Of a DNA stretch of 64,000 nt, positions 1-8,752 are shown one piece after another. The notes beneath the pieces are model-generated. The model saw only the letters and a program-made list of their open reading frames with translations, was not told where the DNA came from and did no database searches. The DNA is from GCA-2708415 sp964353185 (GTDB taxonomy: Bacteria > Pseudomonadota > Alphaproteobacteria > Micavibrionales > Micavibrionaceae). The position numbers and the translations under genes are program-made. Numbering within the stretch: the first letter of the stretch is position 1; each line of letters starts with the position of its first letter. The DNA lies in assembly GCA_964353185.1 (NCBI GenBank), contig CAYGUV010000004.1, positions 69,720 to 133,719 on the forward strand. Direction: 5' to 3'.

Positions 1-366
1 GAAAAACTGGCTCCACTGGTACGACGCGTAAAAGAAGAAGGCCGCAACGTCGTTTGGATTTGTGACCCAATGCACGGCAATACAGAAAAGTCACCAAGCG
101 GATATAAAACCCGTAAATTTGATAATGTCTTGGCCGAAGTACGCGGATTTTTTAAAGTTCACCGTGCCGAAGGAACACATCCTGGCGGTGTTCATTTTGA
201 ATTGACGGGCCAAAATGTGACCGAATGTGTTGGCGGCGCCGAAGATATTAAAGATGAAGACTTATCAGACCGTTACCATACCGCCTGTGACCCCCGCCTC
301 AATGCAAACCAAGCATTAGAATTGGCGTTCTTAGTCGCAGATGAATTACAGGCCTTAAAAAGTTAG
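1..366 (+). CDS. aroG: Class II DAHP synthase (3-deoxy-7-phosphoheptulonate synthase), C-terminal end only
   Basis: The reading frame is open from base 1 and ends with TAG at 364-366, so only the last 121 residues are present; the start lies left of the window. It carries the C-terminal signature of class II (plant-type) DAHP synthases: WICDPMHGNT, then K(S)xSGYKTR and the GGVHFELTGQNVTEC segment that holds metal and substrate ligands. The enzyme condenses phosphoenolpyruvate and erythrose-4-phosphate, the first step of the shikimate pathway, in the cytoplasm. Alphaproteobacteria commonly use this class. nadE starts 10 bases downstream on the same strand, so the two may be co-transcribed. Confidence 0.95.
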   Translation, partial: EKLAPLVRRVKEEGRNVVWICDPMHGNTEKSPSGYKTRKFDNVLAEVRGFFKVHRAEGTHPGGVHFELTGQNVTECVGGAEDIKDEDLSDRYHTACDPRLNANQALELAFLVADELQALKS

Positions 367-376
367 AGATAAATCA

Positions 377-1966
377 ATGCATCTTCCTTTCAATATTGTG
401 ATGGCGCAGCTTAACCCTACGGTTGGCGCGCTATCAAATAATTTTGAAAAAATTGAAACCATCGCGGCGGAACATGACACCGCCGATATTATTGTGTTCT
501 CTGAATCCATTACAACGGGTTATCCAGTTGATGATCTTGTTCTTAATCACGGCTTTATGAAAGACGTTCACAACCATATTGATTTATTTTTAGAAAATTC
601 AAAAAACTGGCATCCTGCTTTTATCATACCAACACCATGGATAATAGAAGGCGTACTATATAATGCTGCGCTTTTCATTCATAATGGTAAAATTCAAAAT
701 ATTATCCAAAAATATGAATTACCAAATGATGGTGTCTTTGACGAAAAACGCTTATTCACTCAAGGGGATTTGCCTGACGTCATACAATTTAAAGGCTCAA
801 AAATTGGCCTTATGATATGCGAAGATATGTGGCATGAAACTGTAGCAAAACATTTAAAATCTCAAAACGCCGATTTCTTTATCATAGTCAACGGCAGTCC
901 CTATCATGCAAAGGTGTATAAGGAGCGTTTGACACACGCCAAATCACGCGTGCATGAATGCAATATTCCATTGCTCTACATCAACCAAGTTGGCGGGCAA
1001 GATGACTTGGTCTTTGATGGGCGGTCATTCGTCATGAACGCCCAAGGCGAAATAGAAATTGAATTCCCCGCCTTTCAAGAATATATTTCCGATACAAATA
1101 CAATCGTCAAAGTCGACGCGCTTGATCGTTTAGAAGAAATCTATGCCGCCCTTACCCTTGGTGTCCATGATTACGTTTTTAAAAATGGTTTCAATGGCGT
1201 TTTAATCGGTTTATCCGGCGGAATAGATAGCGCGCTGACGGCCGCCATAGCGGTTGATGCGTTTGGCGCGCAAAATGTGCAATGTGTCATGATGCCATCT
1301 GAATATACATCACAAGACAGTCTGGATGATGCACAGCAATGTGCCGAAATGCTTGGTGTTGAATATGATATCATCTCTATCAAAGACACCGTTATCGCGC
1401 TCGAACATTCTCTCGAAAACCATATTAAAAAAGGGGCGCATGATCTGGCCTTCGAAAATATTCAATCCCGCGCGCGCGGCGTTATCATGATGGCGCTTTC
1501 CAATGCCACTGGTAAAATGCTGCTGACGACAGGGAATAAATCTGAAATGGCGGTGGGTTATGCCACCCTTTATGGTGATATGTGCGGCGGGTATAACGCA
1601 CTCAAAGATATTTATAAAACGGATGTCTACGCCCTTTCATCATGGCGCAACGAACAAGAGGTTGTCATGCCAGAGCGCATCATTACCAAGGCCCCCACGG
1701 CCGAACTTCGTGATAACCAAACCGACCAAGACAGCCTTCCCCCTTATGATATTTTAGATGATATTTTAAAATCATTAATTGATGACAACATGGCACCCGA
1801 TGAAATAAATCATCCCAATGATTTAGTGTGCGACATTTGGAAATTATTAGACCGCGCCGAATATAAACGCAGACAATCCCCACCGGGCGCGAAAATAACC
1901 GCCAAGGCCTTTGGCCGCGATAGACGTTATCCCATTACGAATGGTTATTTTGGGTCGAAGGGTTAG
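377..1966 (+). CDS. nadE: Glutamine-dependent NAD+ synthetase
   Basis: A 529-residue, two-domain enzyme that amidates nicotinic acid adenine dinucleotide to NAD+ in the last step of NAD synthesis. The N-terminal nitrilase-type glutaminase domain shows its catalytic triad in order: Glu43 (in FSESITTGYP), Lys112 (in QKYELPNDG) and Cys148 (in LMICEDMWHE). The C-terminal synthetase domain starts near residue 260 and has the ATP-pyrophosphatase loop SGGIDS at 280-285 and later the TGNKSEMAVGYATLYGD segment. Length is normal for the bacterial glutamine-dependent type. The 3' end overlaps by 32 bases the convergent unknown gene on the minus strand. Confidence 0.96.
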   Translation: MHLPFNIVMAQLNPTVGALSNNFEKIETIAAEHDTADIIVFSESITTGYPVDDLVLNHGFMKDVHNHIDLFLENSKNWHPAFIIPTPWIIEGVLYNAALFIHNGKIQNIIQKYELPNDGVFDEKRLFTQGDLPDVIQFKGSKIGLMICEDMWHETVAKHLKSQNADFFIIVNGSPYHAKVYKERLTHAKSRVHECNIPLLYINQVGGQDDLVFDGRSFVMNAQGEIEIEFPAFQEYISDTNTIVKVDALDRLEEIYAALTLGVHDYVFKNGFNGVLIGLSGGIDSALTAAIAVDAFGAQNVQCVMMPSEYTSQDSLDDAQQCAEMLGVEYDIISIKDTVIALEHSLENHIKKGAHDLAFENIQSRARGVIMMALSNATGKMLLTTGNKSEMAVGYATLYGDMCGGYNALKDIYKTDVYALSSWRNEQEVVMPERIITKAPTAELRDNQTDQDSLPPYDILDDILKSLIDDNMAPDEINHPNDLVCDIWKLLDRAEYKRRQSPPGAKITAKAFGRDRRYPITNGYFGSKG

Positions 1967-2354
1967 GCACACTTAAAACATTGGCTTTAATATTGCCGCC
2001 ACCTTCATCCATTAAAATATAAGCGTATTGTGAACGGTGAAACCTGTCTAAAAGCGTTTCAGTCTGCTCTAAAGTTCCTTGAAAAACCACTAAGTGCCCT
2101 GTTTGACACGCTTCTTCTAGATTTTCACAAGCTTCTTCATAAGTTAGAAAAAATCCGCGAGAGCAGGCCAAAGCCTCTTTTTGCCCGATAGTCCCTGTAT
2201 AGGTTGGTGTAACTAATATAACTCTTTTTTCAGGTTTTTTCTTTTTTAAAAACTGGGCTGTTAAGTTCAACTCGTTCCCATCTTCGTCCTGATCTAGACG
2301 GTAACCTTTATATCCCACCGGATAATAACGCACTGGTAACTTATCATTAGACAT
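1935..2354 (-). CDS. Hypothetical protein, 139 aa
   Basis: Not recognised. A soluble, charged protein with no signal peptide or membrane segment. A Lys-rich patch (KKKKPEKR, about residues 37-44) precedes a hydrophobic strand VILVTPTYTG. The middle is Glu-rich and helical (YEEACENLEEACQTGH), followed by VVFQGTLEQTETLLDRF and a C-terminal ILMDEGGG. The alternation of strands and helices suggests a small alpha/beta domain. It is convergent with nadE and its last codons overlap the nadE 3' end; gltX starts 76 bases away in the divergent direction. The frame is clean and no competing frame is better. Confidence 0.7.
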   Translation of the reverse strand: MSNDKLPVRYYPVGYKGYRLDQDEDGNELNLTAQFLKKKKPEKRVILVTPTYTGTIGQKEALACSRGFFLTYEEACENLEEACQTGHLVVFQGTLEQTETLLDRFHRSQYAYILMDEGGGNIKANVLSVPNPSTQNNHS

Positions 2355-2430
2355 AGATATACCCTTGGTTTAAAACTATATCTAAATTAAACTAGATAAA
2401 ATTAATTATCGCAATAGGATTTTAAAAGTT

Positions 2431-3771
2431 ATGACCGTAAAAGTACGCTTTGCCCCTTCTCCCACTGGCTTCCTACATATCGGAAATGCCCGTACGGCCA
2501 TTATCACATGGCTTTTTGCCCGTAAAATGAATGGGCATTTTCTGTTGCGTATCGATGATACGGATTCTGAACGCTCTAAACAAGAATATGAAGACGCCAT
2601 TATGGAGGGTCTGACATGGCTAGGATTAAATTGGGACCAGAAAGAAAACCAAAAAAATCGCATGGATCGTTATGCCGAAGTGATCGAAAAATTAAAACAA
2701 GATGGCCGTCTTTATGCCTGTTACGAAACACCAGAAGAATTGGGATTAAAACGTAAAACCCAATTATCACGCGGTGTTCCCCCAACATATGACCGCGCGG
2801 GTTTGTCTTTAACAGATGAACAAATTACAAAATACGAAGCCGAAGGCCGCAAACCCCACTGGCGTTTCAAATTATTGCATGAGCCGATAACATGGAATGA
2901 CCATATCCGTGGGGAAGTAAACTTTAACGGGTCTGACCTGTCTGATCCTGTTGTTTTACGCGAAGATGGCCGCCCGCTTTATCATCTATGTTCTGTTATT
3001 GATGATGTTGATTTTGAAATCACCCATGTTGTGCGCGGCGAAGACCATGTTTCAAACACCGCAACACACGTGCAAATGTTCGAAGCCATTTGTGGTAAAG
3101 CACCAGAGTTTGCGCATCTATCCCTCATCGCCGATGCAGAAGGCGGTAAGCTTTCAAAACGTCTTGGATCTTTAAGTGTCAAAGACATTCAAGAACAAGA
3201 AGGGCTTGAGCCAATGGCTATTATCTCATTGATGGCGCGCCTTGGTACGTCTGATCCGATTGAGGCGTTCACCAATATTCAATCGCTGATTGATACATTT
3301 GATTTTTCAAAGTTTTCGCGTAATCCACCCAAATTTGATACAGAAGAATTGCTTCGTTTAAATGCACGTATTTTATATGATACGGACTATGCCGATATAA
3401 AATCACGCCTTGATGAAATTGGTTTAGGCGATATTGATGAAAGCTTTTGGAACAGTGTGCGCACCAATATCGAAAAATTGGAAGACGCCAAAGAATGGGA
3501 AAATGTTGTCAACAACCCCGTAAAAGTCACACTGGATGGCGAAGATAAACAATATGTTGCAAGCACCGCAGAATTACTTCCCCCTGCCCCATGGAATGAA
3601 AATACATTCAATGATTGGATAGGCAAGGTCAAAGAAAGCACGGACCGAAAAGGCAAAACACTCTTTATGCCCCTTCGTCAGGCATTAACAGGAATGGATC
3701 ACGGCCCAGAGCTCCCTGTGCTCCTCCCCCTTTTAGGCCCAGATAAAACTAAAGAGCGTTTGAAGGGCTAA
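2431..3771 (+). CDS. gltX: Glutamate--tRNA ligase
   Basis: Class I aminoacyl-tRNA synthetase that charges tRNA-Glu; in organisms without GlnRS it also charges tRNA-Gln for GatCAB. The HIGH motif is HIGN at residues 16-19 in PSPTGFLHIGN, and the KMSKS motif is KLSKR at 240-244. The 446 residues match the compact bacterial form. Alphaproteobacteria often carry two gltX copies, and this one, with a reduced anticodon-binding region, resembles the second (GltX2) type; which tRNA it prefers cannot be read from the sequence. Its stop codon overlaps the trmJ start by one base (TAATG), which indicates translational coupling. Confidence 0.96.
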   Translation: MTVKVRFAPSPTGFLHIGNARTAIITWLFARKMNGHFLLRIDDTDSERSKQEYEDAIMEGLTWLGLNWDQKENQKNRMDRYAEVIEKLKQDGRLYACYETPEELGLKRKTQLSRGVPPTYDRAGLSLTDEQITKYEAEGRKPHWRFKLLHEPITWNDHIRGEVNFNGSDLSDPVVLREDGRPLYHLCSVIDDVDFEITHVVRGEDHVSNTATHVQMFEAICGKAPEFAHLSLIADAEGGKLSKRLGSLSVKDIQEQEGLEPMAIISLMARLGTSDPIEAFTNIQSLIDTFDFSKFSRNPPKFDTEELLRLNARILYDTDYADIKSRLDEIGLGDIDESFWNSVRTNIEKLEDAKEWENVVNNPVKVTLDGEDKQYVASTAELLPPAPWNENTFNDWIGKVKESTDRKGKTLFMPLRQALTGMDHGPELPVLLPLLGPDKTKERLKG

Positions 3772-4493
3772 TGCCTGATATTATCCTCGTCAAACCACAA
3801 ATGGGCGAAAATATTGGTGCGTCTGCGCGGGCAATGGCAAATTTTGGCCTTACGAATTTAAAATTGGTTTCCCCGCGTGATGGCTGGCCCAGCGAAAGCG
3901 CAACCGCAAACGCCGTTGGCGCGCTAGATCATATTGTTACTGTCGATGTGTTTGATACCGTCAAAGATGCTGTTGCCCCCTATCATTGCGTTTATGCGAC
4001 CACCGCGCGCGCCCGTGATATGCGTAAAGAAGTCTTCACGCCGACTGACGCGGTAACAAATATCATCAAACAACAATCCGAAAATCAAAAGACCGCTATC
4101 CTTTTTGGGGGTGAACGTGCCGGATTAGAAAATGATGACATCGCCATGGCGCAAAACATCATCACCTTTCCCACCAATCCTAATTTCTCATCCTTAAACC
4201 TCGCACAAAGCGTTCTGCTTCTCTGTTTTGAATATCATCGCCAAACAAATGAAAATATCGACAGCTTCGTCCCTACTGGAAAATCAGACATTGCCACACA
4301 AGCCGAACTTAACGAATTTTTAGATCGCCTTGAAACCGAACTCGACAAAAAGAAATTCTTCCGCAATGAAGATATGCGCCCCACCATGATACGCAATATC
4401 CGCTCCATGATCTCACGCAGCAACCTCACCGATCAAGAAGTAAAAACTTTCCAAGGCATCCTTTCGGCATTGATTGGTAATAAGGTTTTATAA
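3771..4493 (+). CDS. trmJ: tRNA (cytidine/uridine-2'-O-)-methyltransferase TrmJ-like (SpoU/SPOUT family)
   Basis: A SpoU-family RNA 2'-O-methyltransferase of 240 residues. The N-terminal motif 1 is NIGASARAMANFG (about residues 14-26), where Asn and Arg are catalytic. Motif 2, LFGGERAGLEND, and motif 3, NFSSLNLAQSVLLLCFEY, form the trefoil knot that binds S-adenosylmethionine. The C-terminal helical extension (about 165-240) is typical of TrmJ, which modifies position 32 of the anticodon loop. It is translationally coupled to gltX by a one-base overlap, a sensible pairing of two tRNA enzymes. TrmL/LasT-type relatives cannot be fully excluded. Confidence 0.88.
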   Translation: MPDIILVKPQMGENIGASARAMANFGLTNLKLVSPRDGWPSESATANAVGALDHIVTVDVFDTVKDAVAPYHCVYATTARARDMRKEVFTPTDAVTNIIKQQSENQKTAILFGGERAGLENDDIAMAQNIITFPTNPNFSSLNLAQSVLLLCFEYHRQTNENIDSFVPTGKSDIATQAELNEFLDRLETELDKKKFFRNEDMRPTMIRNIRSMISRSNLTDQEVKTFQGILSALIGNKVL

Positions 4494-4495
4494 AA

Positions 4496-5107
4496 ATGCC
4501 CAAATTATTTAACGACCTATCATTGTGGCTTTTACTACTCAGCAATATCGCCTCCATCATCCTTACCTACTTTCAAGGCTGGTCTACTCAAGAAGTGTTA
4601 TGGATTTACTGGGGGCAAAGTGTTGTCATTGGGGCAATGAATTTCATTCGTATTTTAAATTTAAAAGAATTCAGCACTGAAAACTTTAAAATGGGCAATT
4701 CACGCCCACCCGAAACGACTGAAACAAAAAAGCAAGTCGCTTGGTTTTTTCTCTTTCATTACGGGTTCTTTCATTTTGGATATTTTATGTTTTTGTGGAT
4801 TGATTATCCTCTTTCTGACTTTACTGCAGATAAATTTGTTTTTGTCCTAATCCTAATCGCTGCTTTTTTTATGACGCATCGTTTTTCCTACAACTACAAT
4901 AAGGAAACCGACTTCAAAGATAAAAAGCCCAACATTGGTACGGTTATGTTCTACCCCTACTTACGTATTATACCCATGCACCTTTCTATCATATTGGGCG
5001 GTATATTTGGCTCCACAGGCGGCCTTATCTTCTTCATGGTTCTCAAGACTTTTGCCGATGCCGGTATGCACATGATCGAACATTATATGTTCCGTAAAAA
5101 ATTATAA
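4496..5107 (+). CDS. Multipass membrane protein, DUF6498-like
   Basis: A 203-residue integral membrane protein with about six hydrophobic segments. The aromatic-rich motif VLWIYWGQSVVIGAMNF near residues 34-50 resembles the DUF6498 family as I remember it (family call moderate). A HYGFFHFGYF segment, a loop with basic residues (THRFSYNYNKETDFKDKK) and a C-terminal helix containing HMIEHYMFRKK follow. No function is known to me. It starts two bases after the trmJ stop, so it is the last gene of a gltX-trmJ operon, and a hairpin terminator follows directly. Confidence 0.78.
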   Translation: MPKLFNDLSLWLLLLSNIASIILTYFQGWSTQEVLWIYWGQSVVIGAMNFIRILNLKEFSTENFKMGNSRPPETTETKKQVAWFFLFHYGFFHFGYFMFLWIDYPLSDFTADKFVFVLILIAAFFMTHRFSYNYNKETDFKDKKPNIGTVMFYPYLRIIPMHLSIILGGIFGSTGGLIFFMVLKTFADAGMHMIEHYMFRKKL

Positions 5108-5140
5108 AAAAAAGACCGCTATTACTAGCGGCCTTCTTAA
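5105..5140 (+). terminator. Rho-independent terminator between convergent units
   Basis: Hairpin with arms aagaccgct (5112-5120) and agcggcctt (5127-5135), one mismatch, six-base loop. An A-run lies on the left and a T-rich stretch on the right, so it can serve both the gltX-trmJ operon and the convergent rpsD. Confidence 0.7.
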
Positions 5141-5163
5141 AATTCTTATTATCTTCGCTCGGA

Positions 5164-5781
5164 TTAACGAGAGTAAAACTCAACAATCAAATGTGGTTCC
5201 ATCTGTGTTGCATACGGAATATCTTCTAAGTTAGGAACACGGAGGAAAGTTGCCTTACCTGCTTTGTGATCTACTTCAATATATTCTGCAACTTCACGCT
5301 CAGTTGATTCAATTGCTTGAATAACCATTGGCATTGAAAGAGAAGATTTTTTCACTTCAATAACGTCACCTTCTTTAACTTGGTAAGATGGCACGTTTAC
5401 TTTTTTACCGTTCACTGTCACGTGTTGGTGGCTGACGAACTGACGCGCGGCAAATACTGTTGGTACGAACATCGCACGATAAACAACGGCATCCAAACGA
5501 CGCTCTAGCAATCCAACAAGGTTTTGACCTGTGTCACCCTTCATGCGGTTTGCTTCTTGGAAGTAACGGCGGAATTTACGCTCCCCAATATTACCATAGA
5601 AACCTTTCAACTTTTGCTTTGCAAATAACTGAATACCGTAATCGGTTGGTTTCGCACGACGCGCACCGTGCATACCAGGCGCAGTCTGACGAACATTGAT
5701 TGGAGATTTTGGACGACCCCAAAGGTTTACACCCAAGCGGCGGTCAATTTTATATTTAGACGTAGGTCTTTTTTCACTCAT
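5164..5781 (-). CDS. rpsD: 30S ribosomal protein S4
   Basis: Primary 16S rRNA-binding protein of the small subunit, 205 residues, normal length. The N-terminal domain includes KYKIDRRLGVNLWGRPKSP and the Gly/Arg-rich linker GMHGARRAKPTDYG. The S4 RNA-binding domain is centred on LERRLDAVVYRAMFVPT and ARQFVSHQHVTVNGKKVN. The zinc-binding cysteines of some S4 proteins are absent (C-minus type). It stands alone rather than in the alpha operon, as in other alphaproteobacteria, and has its own strong promoter upstream. Confidence 0.98.
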   Translation of the reverse strand: MSEKRPTSKYKIDRRLGVNLWGRPKSPINVRQTAPGMHGARRAKPTDYGIQLFAKQKLKGFYGNIGERKFRRYFQEANRMKGDTGQNLVGLLERRLDAVVYRAMFVPTVFAARQFVSHQHVTVNGKKVNVPSYQVKEGDVIEVKKSSLSMPMVIQAIESTEREVAEYIEVDHKAGKATFLRVPNLEDIPYATQMEPHLIVEFYSR

Positions 5782-5920
5782 AGTTACAGTTCCTTCTGTA
5801 TATTTTGCGTTCTCACATTTGCGTGATGGACGGCTTTTTAAGTTGTCCTGCTTTCCATTATGGATTGAATAACCTCCTTAAATCATTCAACGGGAATAGC
5901 TCCCCTTCGTAGGAATAGCG

Positions 5921-5973
5921 TGATTTATAGGGATTATCACTGCTTAAGTCAAGAAATTAAGCCCTATAAATCA
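5921..5973. repeat. Perfect 12-bp inverted repeat flanking the rpsD promoter
   Basis: Arms tgatttataggg (5921-5932) and ccctataaatca (5962-5973) are exact reverse complements, separated by 29 bases. One arm covers the rpsD -10 element, the other lies just upstream of the -35. This is the geometry of a paired operator; it could also arise by chance duplication of a TATAAA-like element. Confidence 0.55.
5924..5952 (-). promoter_or_regulatory. Sigma-70 type promoter of rpsD
   Basis: Read on the minus strand: -35 TTGACT at 5952-5947, a 17-base spacer, -10 TATAAA at 5929-5924. It lies about 145 bases upstream of the rpsD start, which leaves a long leader. The -10 element sits inside the left arm of a perfect 12-bp inverted repeat. 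Confidence 0.75.
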
Positions 5974-6010
5974 TAAAAAATCCCGCATATTCATTAAGAT
6001 AGGCGGGATT
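5974..6010 (-). terminator. Rho-independent terminator of the secreted NTF2-like gene
   Basis: Perfect 8-bp stem aatcccgc (5979-5986) / gcgggatt (6003-6010). On the minus strand a T-run follows immediately. It lies about 25 bases beyond the stop of the gene at 6035-6562. Confidence 0.8.
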
Positions 6011-6034
6011 ATTGAAATTATTAAAAATTACGTC

Positions 6035-6562
6035 TTATTTAGGCGCAAATGGCAGGGACGAATGATGCAGATTAATGCGTAAGTCGCCTTCTTTATCTTT
6101 CATATAACCAAAGGTAAATTCTACCTTCTGCTCTACATCACTATCTTTTGGTGTGAAGAAGTAGTTCCCCATAGATACTGCGTAATCACCAAACACAGCA
6201 ATATGTGGCTCTTCACCAAAGCGGACTTTCGTCCACGGCTTGATTGCAAAACCTGTGTCTTCTTCAATAGAACCACCGACAAAATATGATAGTGCTTCAT
6301 CAAAGGTTTCACGGAATTGGTCGTCCGCCGCCAACGTTGGCTTAAACAAAACCTCACTCATGCCATATGCATATAATTTATTAATATGGTCTGTCGCGGC
6401 TTGCTTATAATCGCCCTCTTCCATATATACTTTACTAATATTCTCAATACCTTCTGCCCACTCTTTTTGAGCTTCTACAACGTCTTCCTTGGTGATTTCA
6501 TGCGCCTGAGCGGATGTTGGCATTACGGCTAACGCCATAATAAGGGCAAGAATAAACTTCAT
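6035..6562 (-). CDS. Secreted protein, probable NTF2/SnoaL-like fold
   Basis: A 175-residue exported protein. Residues 1-20 (MKFILALIMALAVMPTSAQA) form a standard signal peptide with an AQA cleavage site. The mature part begins with a helix rich in Glu/Lys (VVEAQKEWAEGIENISKVY), continues with long helices, then an antiparallel-strand half (WTKVRFGEEPHIAVFGDYAVSMGNYFF and VEFTFGYMKDKEGDLRINLHHSSLPF). That helix-then-sheet order and the ending in LHHSSLPF resemble NTF2-like, calcium/calmodulin-kinase-association-type domains. Enzymatic function is unknown. A good Shine-Dalgarno (AGGAGA) precedes the ATG. Confidence 0.75.
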   Translation of the reverse strand: MKFILALIMALAVMPTSAQAHEITKEDVVEAQKEWAEGIENISKVYMEEGDYKQAATDHINKLYAYGMSEVLFKPTLAADDQFRETFDEALSYFVGGSIEEDTGFAIKPWTKVRFGEEPHIAVFGDYAVSMGNYFFTPKDSDVEQKVEFTFGYMKDKEGDLRINLHHSSLPFAPK

Positions 6563-6631
6563 TTTGTATCTCCTATTGGTTAAACTATTGTTTCAAATCT
6601 TACGTACCATATCAGAAAAGAGTTCCCCAAC

Positions 6632-7387
6632 ATGCGCAATTATTTCACTCAATCCCTATTAATCTTATCAAGTGTCATGCTCATATCTTGTCAGACAAGC
6701 ACACAAACACTTTCAAAGGATATTGCAACTATTGGAAATACCATTTTTGGCAATGCAAACGTAACCGCTGCATCAGGCTTTAGTAACCAAGAATTGACCG
6801 CCGCATTTAAACAAGCTCTCACAATTGGTACAAACGAAGTGGTTTCTCAATTAGGGGTTAAAGACGGCTTTAACCTAGATCCCAAAGTTCGTATCCCCTT
6901 ACCTGAAAATTTAAGAAAGGTGCAAACGGCATTAAACACCGTTGGTATGTCATCGCTTATGGATGATCTAGAGCTTCGCCTCAACCGCGCCGCCGAAATC
7001 GCAACGCCAGAGGCCAAAGCACTCTTTGTAAATTCTATCCAGCAAATGACCTTTACCGATGTTGTCGATATTTATAAAGGCCCCCAAGACAGCGCAACAC
7101 AATATTTTAAACGCACCATGTCTGCCCCGTTGGCCGATAGAATAACCCCCATAGTAAACAGCGCCATCGCCCAAGCTGGCGTGATACAGGCATATGACAA
7201 CGTTATGGCGCAATATTCGGCCATCCCATTTATGCCTGATGTTAAAGCAGATTTAACCGATTATGTCGTTGACCGCGGTATTGATGGTGTCTTCTTCTAT
7301 CTAGCAAAACAAGAAGCGGCCATTCGCCAAGACCCAGTTCGTCAAACAACTGACCTTCTAAAACGCGTCTTTGGAAATCAGGGTTAA
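6632..7387 (+). CDS. DUF4197 lipoprotein
   Basis: A 251-residue predicted lipoprotein: hydrophobic N-terminus and lipobox LISC with Cys20 as the lipidation site. The body matches DUF4197 as I know it: FSNQELTAAFKQALTIGTNEVVSQLG, then PKVRIPLPENLRKVQTALN, a segment SLMDDLELRLNRAAEIATPEAK, and the C-terminal TTDLLKRVFG. The family is common in proteobacteria and of unknown function; it is predicted to sit in the periplasm anchored to a membrane. Divergent from the NTF2-like gene, convergent with pirin with an 8-base gap. Confidence 0.9.
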   Translation: MRNYFTQSLLILSSVMLISCQTSTQTLSKDIATIGNTIFGNANVTAASGFSNQELTAAFKQALTIGTNEVVSQLGVKDGFNLDPKVRIPLPENLRKVQTALNTVGMSSLMDDLELRLNRAAEIATPEAKALFVNSIQQMTFTDVVDIYKGPQDSATQYFKRTMSAPLADRITPIVNSAIAQAGVIQAYDNVMAQYSAIPFMPDVKADLTDYVVDRGIDGVFFYLAKQEAAIRQDPVRQTTDLLKRVFGNQG

Positions 7388-7395
7388 TTCCGCCT

Positions 7396-8094
7396 TTAAC
7401 CCATATCAAATAAGATAATCTCACTATCGGCTTTGGCTTTGATATGAATATCTGAGGTTTCGGAGACCTCTGCTGCGTCCGCTTCTTTAAGCCTTTCGCC
7501 ATTTAAGTCAATCGCGCCTCTTGCTACATGCAGAAAAACGCCGCGGCCTGCCTCTAATCTATAATGTAATTCATCATCCTCATTTGGTTTCGCGACAAAC
7601 ATTTTAACATCTTGGTGAATGGTAATTCCTCCGCCCGTGCCATAACGATCCCCCACCAACTTAAATCTGTTTTTATATTCAGATTCATCAAATGATTTTT
7701 GTTCGTATGACGGGGCAATGCCTTGCTCACTAGGTAAAATCCAAATTTGTAAAAAATGAACACTCTCTTCTTTGGAATGATTAAATTCTGAATGTTCAAT
7801 CCCACTACCCGCGCTCATACGTTGAATATCCCCTGGTCTGATAACAGCGCCTGTCCCTGTGCTATCTTTATGTTCCAATGCTCCATCAAGGACATAACTT
7901 ATTATCTCCATATTGGCGTGGCTATGCGCGGGAAAGCCTGCACCGCCAATAACATGGTCATCATTGAAAACCCGCAAAGATTTAAACCCCATACGGCTAG
8001 GATCTTGGAAACCACCAAAGGAAAATGTATGCGCGCTATCTAACCAACCGCCCTTTGATTGCCCGCGAAGGTGTCTATCATGAATTTTTATCAT
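7396..8094 (-). CDS. Pirin family protein (YhhW type)
   Basis: A bicupin of 232 residues. The N-terminal cupin carries the metal site motif FPAHSHANMEIISYVLDG and the downstream GAVIRPGDIQRMSAGSG... with HSEFNH, as in YhhW, an E. coli quercetin 2,3-dioxygenase-like pirin. The C-terminal cupin (about 150-232) is shorter and lacks obvious metal ligands. Cytoplasmic. The biological substrate is uncertain; several pirins act as redox or stress sensors rather than as quercetinases. Confidence 0.93.
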   Translation of the reverse strand: MIKIHDRHLRGQSKGGWLDSAHTFSFGGFQDPSRMGFKSLRVFNDDHVIGGAGFPAHSHANMEIISYVLDGALEHKDSTGTGAVIRPGDIQRMSAGSGIEHSEFNHSKEESVHFLQIWILPSEQGIAPSYEQKSFDESEYKNRFKLVGDRYGTGGGITIHQDVKMFVAKPNEDDELHYRLEAGRGVFLHVARGAIDLNGERLKEADAAEVSETSDIHIKAKADSEIILFDMG

Positions 8095-8120
8095 TAATAT
8101 TTCCCTGTAAGTTTAAGTAT

Positions 8121-8714
8121 TTATTCGCGTTTAGAAACCACATGGTTACGCGATGTTGGTTTAGGGTAAATGAAGCCATTTCCCTTATAAAGGCTGCCAT
8201 AAGTTCCCGTTGGGTAATTCCAAAAACGTACCAATGACCAATCATTATTCTTAGAAACATCCTGAACAGGCATTGCACGATATACTATACAACGCTCTGC
8301 TATTGTACCGCCCCAATTTGCGTGCTCCACCTCGATTAGGCGGCTATCAACGACCCGTTTTACAACAGAAAGATGCCCGTTTCTAAGGCGTTTTGTATCC
8401 GCAAGGACAAAGACAGCGCCCTTTTTGGGTTTTTTACCCCGCTTATATCCTTTTCCTTCCGCCTTATCCCACCATGTATGGGCATTACCCCGTATTTGAA
8501 TACCCGAAACATCTCTTGCGTACGGCACACACTGTACTTGCTTGGGAATTTTATAATAATCAGCCTTCGGCACAAAAGCTTTTTGAACAGGATAATCTTC
8601 ATTTTGGTTTTTGGGGACTGAGACACTTCCCTGACGAACAGGGGCGTAATTTGAACTGCTACAAGATGTAAGGAGTAAGCAAAAACATAAAAGTAGTAAT
8701 GATGAATATTTCAT
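8121..8714 (-). CDS. CHAP-domain lipoprotein, putative peptidoglycan hydrolase
   Basis: A 197-residue predicted lipoprotein with lipobox LLTSC (Cys18). The CHAP amidase/peptidase fold is recognised from the nucleophile region QCVPYARDVSG (Cys62), the NAHTWWDKA segment, PKKGAVFVL, and NGHLSVVKRV with catalytic His114, followed by VEHANWGG. Such enzymes cleave peptidoglycan stem peptides or amide bonds, so a role in cell-wall turnover at the outer membrane is likely. C-terminal residues WSLVRFWNYPTGTYG are typical of alphaproteobacterial CHAP proteins. Target bond not determinable. Confidence 0.87.
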   Translation of the reverse strand: MKYSSLLLLCFCLLLTSCSSSNYAPVRQGSVSVPKNQNEDYPVQKAFVPKADYYKIPKQVQCVPYARDVSGIQIRGNAHTWWDKAEGKGYKRGKKPKKGAVFVLADTKRLRNGHLSVVKRVVDSRLIEVEHANWGGTIAERCIVYRAMPVQDVSKNNDWSLVRFWNYPTGTYGSLYKGNGFIYPKPTSRNHVVSKRE

Positions 8715-8752
8715 AGTGCTAAAAAAATATTATTGAAAGTATATCTATTAAA

